Assembly (NCBI GenBank): GCA_963717115.1
Contig: CAVQVO010000017.1
Coordinates: forward strand, 1,240,001-1,304,000
From: JBBQUN01 sp963717115
Lineage (GTDB): Bacteria > Actinomycetota > Acidimicrobiia > Acidimicrobiales > SZUA-35
DNA: 64,000 bases
Direction: 5' to 3'
Shown: positions 54,622 to 61,381 of the stretch, piece by piece
Layout of the letters: each line of letters begins with the position of its first letter
Position numbering within the stretch: position 1 is the stretch's first letter
The notes under the pieces: model-generated
The model's input: the letters and a program-made list of their open reading frames with translations, nothing else
Told to the model about the DNA's origin: nothing
Databases searched by the model: none
Program-made: the position numbers and the translations under genes

Positions 54622-55544
54622 AGGCGACCTCGGCTCACCCGGCTCCCACGCCCCGTGGATACGCGGCGCTCACCGCCGACGAGAAGGCCGAGTGGCTGTG
54701 GCGGGAACTGGTGACATCCCGTGAAGACGACCCGGTACTGCGACCCGGTCTCGCGGCGGCAAAGCCGTTGACGATGCTCCGGGTCGTCGCTCGTCCGTCG
54801 GTTCTCGAGGACACCTTCGAGCGCAGTGACGATCTGATGGACCCCGATCGCCCGAAGATCATCCATGCGCAGGGAGCCATCGCCCGCGTCGCCTATGAGG
54901 CGGCAGCCTCGAGCCCGTACACGGGCGTCCTGGGGCCACCGCCAACGGGCGGCGCCATCGGGATCGTGCGGCTCTCGCTGGCGATCCCGCCCAAAGGAAA
55001 GGCCGCGTTCACTCCGGGAATGGGCCTGAAGCTGCTGATCGATGGGCGACCGTCGCTCGATCTGCTCGCCATGAACCACACCGTCGGTCAGGGCCGCGAC
55101 CTCAACTTCTTCTCGAACACCTTCACCAACGACCTCCGAACGGCTCACAACGAGTTGCGACCCCCTCAGAAGCTGATGAAGTTCTTCTTCCGGCGGGTGG
55201 CCCCCGAGCCTCGCTGGTTGACGATCGACCATCTGGCCGCCGTGACGCGCGACGGGGTCGCGGTTGCGAATCCCCGGCCTCCCCGGCGTCTGGTCTTCCG
55301 TCCGAACAACGACGTTCGTTTCGTCTTCCGTGGTCACGAGGCCGAGGACTTCCGGGACACCCTCCACCGGATTGAGCCGGGCTCGATCCTCTACGACGTC
55401 GAGGTCCCCGGCGAGCATCGTGACGAGCCCCCGGAGGTCATCGGTAGGCTCCGACTGGTGGAGCGGTTCGCCTCGACCGGTGCGAGCGACCGGCTGTTCT
55501 TCCGTCACCAGACCGACCCGACCAATCGGCGGATCAGAAGCTGA
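54618..55544 (+). CDS. catalase-fold haem protein (y4iL-like)
   Basis: A 308-residue protein that I place, from motif recall, in the catalase-related haem family. KIIHAQGAIARVAYEAA near 84 matches the distal-His region of catalases (HAxGxxAxxxYE), and FTPGMGLKLLIDGRPSLDLL with GQGRDLNFFSNTFTNDLR matches the following barrel strands. The proximal RxFxYxDT Tyr motif is not evident, so either the ligand differs or haem is not bound. It is about two-thirds of catalase length. Relatives near lipoxygenases convert fatty-acid hydroperoxides. The gene is coupled by ATGA to the cyclase and overlaps the convergent lipoxygenase by 11 bp. Confidence 0.6.
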   Translation: MKATSAHPAPTPRGYAALTADEKAEWLWRELVTSREDDPVLRPGLAAAKPLTMLRVVARPSVLEDTFERSDDLMDPDRPKIIHAQGAIARVAYEAAASSPYTGVLGPPPTGGAIGIVRLSLAIPPKGKAAFTPGMGLKLLIDGRPSLDLLAMNHTVGQGRDLNFFSNTFTNDLRTAHNELRPPQKLMKFFFRRVAPEPRWLTIDHLAAVTRDGVAVANPRPPRRLVFRPNNDVRFVFRGHEAEDFRDTLHRIEPGSILYDVEVPGEHRDEPPEVIGRLRLVERFASTGASDRLFFRHQTDPTNRRIRS

Positions 55545-57126
55545 CCGATGCCTCCCACTGCCGGGGCTGCATCGTGTGGAAGGCAACGGGCCTGCGGGCG
55601 TTGCGAGCGGCGAGGTCGGCATCGATCCCGCGCAGCGTGTCCTGGAGGTCCGTGACCGCCCGGGCGAGACGAGGATCGTCGATGAACCGGTCCGGATTGA
55701 TGGTCATCAGGTTGTTGCCGGCCACGTTGAACGAACTCACGTAGGCCGCCTGCTCCATCAGCAGCACGTCGGCCGCCTTGGCGACGGGCCGCGGCGCATC
55801 CGGATCGGTCAGCGCCCGGAGGTGCTCGAGGCTCACCGTGAGTTTGTCGTCGGGCTCCTGAGAGCCCAGGAGCGGTGCCAGGTTGCCGCAGACCTCGTGG
55901 ATGACGTTGTTGTAGAGCACCGCAGTCATCAGGTCCTCGAGGTCGCCACGAGTGCGCAGCACCGGGATCGACTCGCTCCCCGGCAGGACATCGCCGAGGG
56001 CCCGGTACCACTCGTCGAGATGGCGATCGTCGGCGACCTGCCGGTCGTCGTAGCCGAGCTCGTCGAGGTATCGGGTGACGACGGCTTCGAACGCCGGCCA
56101 GATCAGGCGCGCGTCGGCGGCGTAGGGATGATCCGGGATCTGTTCGATCTGGCGCCGGGCCAGATCACGTGGCACGTGCCAGTCGTCGAAGTCGAACAGC
56201 TCGGCGGCGTTGTTCAGGAGCTTGTTGACGTCGGAGAACGACAGGAAGTTCGAGCGGATGAAGTAGCTGTTCGCCGAGAGGAGCCCGTCGTAGGCGAAGT
56301 GATTGACCTCGAGCGTGCCGTAGGTGAAGAAGTCCATGAAGGGGCGGAGGGGATGCCAGACCGGGAGGGTTGCGGCGGCAACGGCGTAGGCCTCGCCCAC
56401 CATGAGGTGGGTGTTCAGAAGATGACGCACGAAGGCCGCGCATCGGGCGTCGAGTCCGTTGACTACCCGTTTGGCGTCGTCCCAGCCCGGGTCGCCGGGT
56501 CGGTGGGTGAGCGGACCGACCGAGATCCACGCCGGCTGCAACACTCCATCTCGAACCACGAAGCGAGCAACCACCGGCTCGCAGATGCCGGCGAACAGCT
56601 TCGAGAAATCGAGATCGAAGACGAGGTCGTCGGCCGCGTCGCCCTGCGTCGGGTCCGGGTCCACCTTGGTCAGCATGAACGGGTTCGGGCCCTGGAGCCG
56701 AAGACGCACGAACGTCTCGTCGGCCGTCGGCGGCCCCCAGGCCGGCACGGACGAGTCGAACAGGCCGTTCCATCTGCTGTCGGGCGACCAGGGCAGTGCC
56801 GGGTCCACCGGCGCCCGGCCGTAGAGCAGCCAACCGAGTTTGCCGACGGCGTAGTACGGGACCTTGTAGCGCAGCGGCAGGTGGGCTTCTCGTGGAAGGC
56901 GCTCGGGCACGAGCAACGACGCCGGGAGCCAGCCGATGTCGGCGTACTGGCGGGCAGCCGGGACGAGCCGAGGGGGAGGGGAGGTCGGTACGCGTCGGCG
57001 ACGGAACGTCGTCCGGCTCTGGTGCTCGAGCACCCGCCGATGGGACTTGCGCATGGCCACCAGGCAGGAGACCTTGACCCGGTCGGGGAGCGTCGGGCTC
57101 GAACTCGTCTGCAACGACAACCCCAC
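55534..57126 (-). CDS. lipoxygenase family protein
   Basis: A protein of about 530 residues, the C-terminal catalytic domain of lipoxygenases without the PLAT domain. FVRHLLNTHLMVGEAYAVA near 234 gives the His-x4-His iron pair, LPVWHPLRPFMDF fits the HPLxxLL motif, and VIHEVCGNLAP near 410 is the third His region, with His-x4-Asn rather than His-x3-Asn. The chain ends ASVSF, so the usual C-terminal Ile ligand is missing. Such enzymes dioxygenate polyunsaturated fatty acids. GTG 57126 is preferred because AGGAGGA lies just ahead; ATG 57054 is an alternative. Its 3' end overlaps the catalase-like gene on the other strand. Confidence 0.78.
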   Translation of the reverse strand: MGLSLQTSSSPTLPDRVKVSCLVAMRKSHRRVLEHQSRTTFRRRRVPTSPPPRLVPAARQYADIGWLPASLLVPERLPREAHLPLRYKVPYYAVGKLGWLLYGRAPVDPALPWSPDSRWNGLFDSSVPAWGPPTADETFVRLRLQGPNPFMLTKVDPDPTQGDAADDLVFDLDFSKLFAGICEPVVARFVVRDGVLQPAWISVGPLTHRPGDPGWDDAKRVVNGLDARCAAFVRHLLNTHLMVGEAYAVAAATLPVWHPLRPFMDFFTYGTLEVNHFAYDGLLSANSYFIRSNFLSFSDVNKLLNNAAELFDFDDWHVPRDLARRQIEQIPDHPYAADARLIWPAFEAVVTRYLDELGYDDRQVADDRHLDEWYRALGDVLPGSESIPVLRTRGDLEDLMTAVLYNNVIHEVCGNLAPLLGSQEPDDKLTVSLEHLRALTDPDAPRPVAKAADVLLMEQAAYVSSFNVAGNNLMTINPDRFIDDPRLARAVTDLQDTLRGIDADLAARNARRPVAFHTMQPRQWEASVSF

Positions 57127-57249
57127 GGCTCCTCCTGCTCGGCCGGAATGCCGGCACAGTCCCCCCATCGTTGCACGGATCGGTGCCGGAGGCCGTGGTG
57201 GATGCCGTGGTGCCCGTGGGCCGTTGCGGTCGTGGACGATGCGACTCCA

Positions 57250-57803
57250 GGCGGCGATGACGGTCCATTCGGTCTTGCTGGGAGTGCGGTGCTGACCGGG
57301 CTCCACTCCCTGCCGTTGCTGTACCTCCTCGCGGCGATCGGTGGCATGCTCTCGGCGTTCGACAACCCAACACGCCGCACATTCCTCACGGAACTGGCGA
57401 GGCCGGAGGACCGCGGGATCGCCACCGCCAAACGGTCGGCAACCCCGATCCGTGATGGTCTTCCGTGCCGTGTGGGCCGACCCCGTGCTCCGGCTGCTGA
57501 TGGTTGTGTTCGCCGTCATCTCGACCTTCGGGTTCAACACCCTCGTCGCACGGCCACTGGTCACCGACCAGTTGCCGGGCCGGGACAAGGCAACGTTCCA
57601 GCGAGCAGATGCGCAGCCGAATTCTGGCCCTGTCGGCGGTGCTCTTCTTCGGGTCCACACCGATCGGTGGGCCGATCACGGGAGCCGTCGGGGATGCGTT
57701 CGGTGCCGAGTGTTCGATGCTCTATGCAGCGATCCTCTGTGGCGTCGCGGCCATCGGGGGTGGTGTGCTTGCCGGGCGGGCGAGACGGTCTTCGATCGGT
57801 TGA
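57250..57803 (+). pseudogene. remnant of an MFS transporter (EntS/MFS_3 type)
   Basis: Three separated fragments of one transporter are readable in different frames. The first is LLYLLAAIGGMLSAFDNPTR (about 57315-57380). The second is VFAVISTFGFNTLVARPLV (about 57500-57560). The third is SRILALSAVLFFGSTPIGGP and the helix after it (about 57610-57790). The regions between them, which should code for several helices, are deleted. Order and strand are conserved, so this is internal deletion and frame decay rather than sequencing error alone. Confidence 0.65.
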
Positions 57804-57812
57804 CGTGTGTGT

Positions 57813-57826
57813 CGCCCCTTCGGGCG
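57813..57826. terminator. small GC hairpin
   Basis: CGCCC and GGGCG around a CTTC loop lie between the MFS remnant and the stress-protein stop. The stem is short and has no T-run, so the call is weak. Confidence 0.25.
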
Positions 57827-57851
57827 CCCTCGGCCAATCGATTGGTGAACA

Positions 57852-58709
57852 TCAGCCGCCGGTGGCCGCCGCCCGATCGGCAGCGGATCGGCGGAGCTGT
57901 TCGGCGATCTCGGGGAACTCGGTGAGCAGGGTTCGGAACTCGTGGACCGACATGACCCCGATCCAGAGATCGGAGTCGGTGGTGATCGTGGCCGTGCGGA
58001 GATCGTTGCCGACTCCGGCTGCTTCGAGCAGCGCCATCTCGCCGAAGTGATCGCCGGCTCGCAGCGTCGCCACGACCTCGCCATCGACGGTCACCGTTGC
58101 CGAGCCATCGAGGAGGACGCCGAACTCCCGGCCGATCTGGCCCTGCGTGGTGAGGAGCTTGCCTGCCGGCACTTGAACCGATGTGGCGAGCTGATCGATC
58201 CTGCGTCGCTGGTCGGCGGTCGACCAGCGGAACAGGTCGGCCGACGAGGTGCGGTGACCCTTCGACCAGCGGCTCGCTTCGTGCTCGCCAACGGCCCGCT
58301 GGGTCTGCACGACCAGCACATCACAGGGTGCCTGGCGAAGGACGTCGGTCGCGACGGTTCCGAGGACTCGCTTCGGGCTCTGCACCCGGCGGTTGCCGAC
58401 CACGATCAGGGAGGCCTCGAGCTTCTCGGCCTCGGCGCAGATGGCTTTCGCCGGGTCCTTCTCGCCGATGGCAATGGTCGCATCGGGCACCTTGAGATCG
58501 AGTCTGATGCGCTGCAGGGCCTGCTTGGCCTCCTGGGTCCAATCCTCGAAGAACTCCTCGCTGCCGTGACGAGTCGTCTCGGAGTGACCGGGTTTCACGG
58601 CCATCACGAGATGCAGCGGTTCACCCAGCGACGACGCGATCGCCGCGGCCCGATGCGCGGCATGCAACGCCGTCTCACTGTCGTCGACACCGACCACCAC
58701 TCCACTCAT
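57852..58709 (-). CDS. universal stress protein fused to a cyclic-nucleotide-binding domain
   Basis: A 285-residue fusion. Residues 1-140 are a UspA domain (VVVGVDDSETALHAAHRA, then VVGNRRVQSPKRVLGTVATD for nucleotide phosphate). Residues 155-275 are a cNMP-binding domain with AGDHFGEMALLEAAG and RTATI, the phosphate-binding cassette including the Arg. Such a protein should change state on binding cAMP or cGMP; a cyclase gene lies 3 kb away at 51904. The start region is triplicated (see the repeat at 58693), and the ATG overlaps the stop of a six-codon micro-ORF. Confidence 0.87.
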   Translation of the reverse strand: MSGVVVGVDDSETALHAAHRAAAIASSLGEPLHLVMAVKPGHSETTRHGSEEFFEDWTQEAKQALQRIRLDLKVPDATIAIGEKDPAKAICAEAEKLEASLIVVGNRRVQSPKRVLGTVATDVLRQAPCDVLVVQTQRAVGEHEASRWSKGHRTSSADLFRWSTADQRRRIDQLATSVQVPAGKLLTTQGQIGREFGVLLDGSATVTVDGEVVATLRAGDHFGEMALLEAAGVGNDLRTATITTDSDLWIGVMSVHEFRTLLTEFPEIAEQLRRSAADRAAATGG

Positions 58710-58743
58710 GCCACCACTCCATTCATGCCACTACTCCAAACAT
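58693..58743 (-). repeat. three 17-bp tandem copies of the start region creating two coupled micro-ORFs
   Basis: On the minus strand three 17-nt units begin with ATG at 58743, 58726 and 58709. The first reads ATG-TTT-GGA-GTA-GTG-GCA-TGA (MFGVVA, stop) and the second ATG-AAT-GGA-GTG-GTG-GCA-TGA (MNGVVA, stop). Each stop overlaps the next ATG as ATGA. The third unit is the true start, MSGVVVGVD. GTGGGGAC upstream of the first ATG could load ribosomes. Because 17 is not a multiple of three, each copy terminates unless translation restarts. Confidence 0.85.
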
Positions 58744-58955
58744 GATTGTCCCCACGCTCGATCGCTCGGCGAACCCGATGTTGCCGATCCTCCATGGACA
58801 CTCTCGTCGAGCGACACGCACCCGTCCATGGCGACTGTCACATTCGGGGGCCGTCCTCTGCGCCGAATGGACGGTCGGCGTCGTCGTCTGCGCCCGGCTT
58901 CGGCTGGTAGCGATGCCGCCGTCCCGAGTCGGGCACCCCGTTCGGGGAACGCTGA

Positions 58956-59879
58956 TCAACGGGGCGAGCGGATCCGGTTCCAACGATCTCCGAGGAACCT
59001 CGGCAGGCGTTCGAGTCGGTAGAGCGGGAGCAAGGCGAAGCCGAGGCCGTTGTAGGAGAAGAACACGAACATCGTGGTCAGGGTCCCGAGGTGGAACGCC
59101 AGGATGCTCGGCACCCACAGCCGGCGAAACCAGCCACCGAGCAGCGCCAAGGGTGCGAGCAGTTCGACGCCCAATCCACCCACGGCCATCGGCCGGAGGA
59201 GCCAGTCCTGCCCGATGACGAACGTCGACAGGGGCGGCCGGGGTTCGCCCAGGAGGTCGAGGCGGGTGGCCGAATAGCCGATGTGGTTGGCCAGCGTCGT
59301 GCCGTCGGTCCACGCCGAGCCGCCGATGCGGATCTTGGCCACGGCGGCCAGCAGATACGTGATCACCGTGACGATCGCCAGCAGCCGAACGGGCCAGCCG
59401 TAGCGAGTTGCCGGCGCTCGAGCTCCCCGGTCGTTGCGGCGGGCATCGAGACTCAGGGCGTCGGCCGCCGGCGAGAACCCGATCAGCAGGAGATGCAGCG
59501 TGACGAGGTGCTCGAAGTGGAGCATCTGTCCCCACGAAGCGTGATAGGTGGCCCAGGCCAGGGCCGCCAACGAGAAGACGGGACCGCTGACCCGGAAGGC
59601 GGCACCGGCGACGAACGCCAGTCCGCTGATCACGGAGATCACGTACAGCGACCACAGCCAGGGAGTCGGAACCGGGCCGTCGAGCAGACCCGCGAGGCCG
59701 ACCGGCTCGAATTGGGTGGCGGCACGGTCGGCCAGGCGGGCGAACTCCCCCGTGCTGATGAAGACGTTGGCCAGCGCGTAGCCGCCGGCCGCCAGGCGGA
59801 GCACCGCCAGGCGCTCCGGCGGTGCCGGACCGAGCAGCCAGTCGTCGACACGGCGCAGCGGTGAGGCGACGGCTGTCAT
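58956..59879 (-). CDS. HTTM-domain (vitamin K-dependent carboxylase-like) membrane protein
   Basis: A 307-residue polytopic protein with about seven to eight membrane segments, with features of the HTTM fold: LAVLRLAAGGYALANVFIS at the start, SWGQMLHFEHLVTLHLLLIG, a buried KIRIGGSAWTDGTTLANH region and AFHLGTLTTMFVFFSYNG. Bacterial HTTM proteins have no established reaction. ATG 59879 overlaps the upstream stop as ATGA. Between 58744 and 58955 there is no gene that I can support. Confidence 0.8.
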   Translation of the reverse strand: MTAVASPLRRVDDWLLGPAPPERLAVLRLAAGGYALANVFISTGEFARLADRAATQFEPVGLAGLLDGPVPTPWLWSLYVISVISGLAFVAGAAFRVSGPVFSLAALAWATYHASWGQMLHFEHLVTLHLLLIGFSPAADALSLDARRNDRGARAPATRYGWPVRLLAIVTVITYLLAAVAKIRIGGSAWTDGTTLANHIGYSATRLDLLGEPRPPLSTFVIGQDWLLRPMAVGGLGVELLAPLALLGGWFRRLWVPSILAFHLGTLTTMFVFFSYNGLGFALLPLYRLERLPRFLGDRWNRIRSPR

Positions 59880-60355
59880 CGGTCCACCTCGCACGTGGCG
59901 TGCACCTCGCGCTCCTGCAGCGACGGGTCGCCGCGAAGGCGAGCGATGGTGTCGTGGCGCTCGGTGGCGATCTCCACCACGGTGACGGTCCGATCGACTC
60001 GTGACGCGATCTCGGCACAGACCAGGTCGGCATCCCCCCGGCGGACGGCATCGTTCAGGAAGGACTGAGCGATCAGTCGGTCTCGGCTCCCGGCGATGAT
60101 CAGGGCCGAGAACGTGGTCCGGTCGCCCTGCTCGTCGAGTCCGGAGGCCGTGACGAACGTGCTCAGATTCGACCGGGTTCCCGAGTACATCGGATAGGTC
60201 GACAGCGGCAGGCTGTCCTGGTTGCGGATCGCAGGGGAGACGAGCGCGGCGATCAGCGCGACCGTGAGGAGACGACGGACCCAGGGCCCCGCTCCCTCGC
60301 GAGGGAGCGCTTCGCGCTCGGAACCGGGCTGCGGAACGATGGATCGCTCGGTCAT
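59876..60355 (-). CDS. single-span membrane protein coupled to HTTM protein
   Basis: A 159-residue protein with one membrane segment (WVRRLLTVALIAALVSPAI) near residue 30 and an outside domain of about 110 residues with two Cys (VCAEIASRVD and HATCEVDR), which may form a disulphide. QDSLPLSTYPMYSGTRS just after the membrane segment is a motif I associate with partners of HTTM genes. It is translationally coupled to the HTTM gene, so the two probably form a complex. Confidence 0.72.
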   Translation of the reverse strand: MTERSIVPQPGSEREALPREGAGPWVRRLLTVALIAALVSPAIRNQDSLPLSTYPMYSGTRSNLSTFVTASGLDEQGDRTTFSALIIAGSRDRLIAQSFLNDAVRRGDADLVCAEIASRVDRTVTVVEIATERHDTIARLRGDPSLQEREVHATCEVDR

Positions 60356-60382
60356 CTCGCCAAGAATTCTCCCGGGTCGCCC

Positions 60383-61198
60383 TCAGTCGTCGAGGGGCGG
60401 CGTTGCCGCGATGGCGGAAACCAGATGATGCATCGCCGTGCCGGCCAACTCGTCACCGGACGCCGGGAGATCGAACTCGACCCGGGCCACGCCGGCCTCC
60501 TGAGGGCGGACTCGCGCACCGAGGGAGCGCAGGGGGCCGAGCGCTCCTTCGTTCTCCCACAACACGTCGGCGGTGAACGTCTCGATGCCTGCCGCCGCGG
60601 CCTCGTCGATCAGGGCCGCGAGCAACCGGGTCCCGACACCCCGATGCTGCCATTCGTCGACCACCGTGACCGCAGCGTCGGCCTGGGTGGGGGACGTCGC
60701 ATCGCGGACCCAGCGGGCCACCCCGACGCCTCGTGGCGTCGGCTCGTCCGTGGCGTAGGCGATCAGCGCAAAGCGGTCGTGGTAGTCGAGGTTGGTCAGG
60801 TAGTCGAGCAGGGAATCGGACAGGCGTTTCGGGGGCGAGAAGAACCGCCGACGACGGGAGAAGGCGCTCAGTCGGTCGTACTCGCGTGCCAACTCGTCAC
60901 GGTCACCGGCGACGAGGAGGCGGATCAGGATGGTGGCGCCGTCGTCCAGCCGGAGCCGACGGGCGCGCTCGGTGACGACCCTGGTTGGCCGGGATTGGCA
61001 GACGAACCGCTGGGGGCACCCCTCGCAGGCGATGGTGTCGACCTCGGTCCACGGGTCGGTGTGCCGATCCCAGCAGCGACCGCAGCGATCGCACACGACG
61101 CGAGACGGGTGGTGATCCGCCCCGGCGTCCCACAGCAGATCGTCGGCACACGAGGGGCAGGTGGAGCGAGCCGACGAGGTTGGTCGTGGCCGGGCCAT
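60383..61198 (-). CDS. GNAT acetyltransferase with N-terminal zinc ribbons
   Basis: A 271-residue protein. The first 70 residues carry Cys pairs CPSC, CDRCGRC and CEGCPQRFVC, which suit one or two zinc ribbons. The GNAT domain follows (RLSAFSRRRRFFSPPKRLSD and the acetyl-CoA loop QHRGVGTRLLAALIDEA near 188). The region SAFSRRRRFFSP resembles the group of acetyltransferases fused to regulatory domains in actinobacteria. The target is unknown. A TACGGT box precedes the ATG. Confidence 0.85.
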   Translation of the reverse strand: MARPRPTSSARSTCPSCADDLLWDAGADHHPSRVVCDRCGRCWDRHTDPWTEVDTIACEGCPQRFVCQSRPTRVVTERARRLRLDDGATILIRLLVAGDRDELAREYDRLSAFSRRRRFFSPPKRLSDSLLDYLTNLDYHDRFALIAYATDEPTPRGVGVARWVRDATSPTQADAAVTVVDEWQHRGVGTRLLAALIDEAAAAGIETFTADVLWENEGALGPLRSLGARVRPQEAGVARVEFDLPASGDELAGTAMHHLVSAIAATPPLDD

Positions 61199-61206
61199 GG
61201 ACGCCG

Positions 61207-61212
61207 ACCGTA
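61207..61212 (-). promoter_or_regulatory. -10 box of a likely leaderless promoter
   Basis: TACGGT on the minus strand ends eight bases before ATG 61198. The 61213-61381 interval has no gene that I can support. Confidence 0.4.
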
Positions 61213-61381
61213 GCGGTTCCTGGGCACGCCGGTACGCCGGGCGGTCAGTGCTCGGTCGGGCCCAACCGGAAATCGCCGACGGTCCCGCTGCGGCCTCGCG
61301 CTCACAGGGATGCGGCCGCGCCGAATCCGGCGACGAGTCACGTGCTCTGATCGAAGCCGCAGGGAGCGCGACGACTCCCGT

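Noticed and set aside
61199..61381. Interval after LanM checked for a lanthipeptide precursor
   Set aside because: No short frame with a leader, Gly-Gly-type cleavage site and a Cys/Ser/Thr-rich core was found on either strand.
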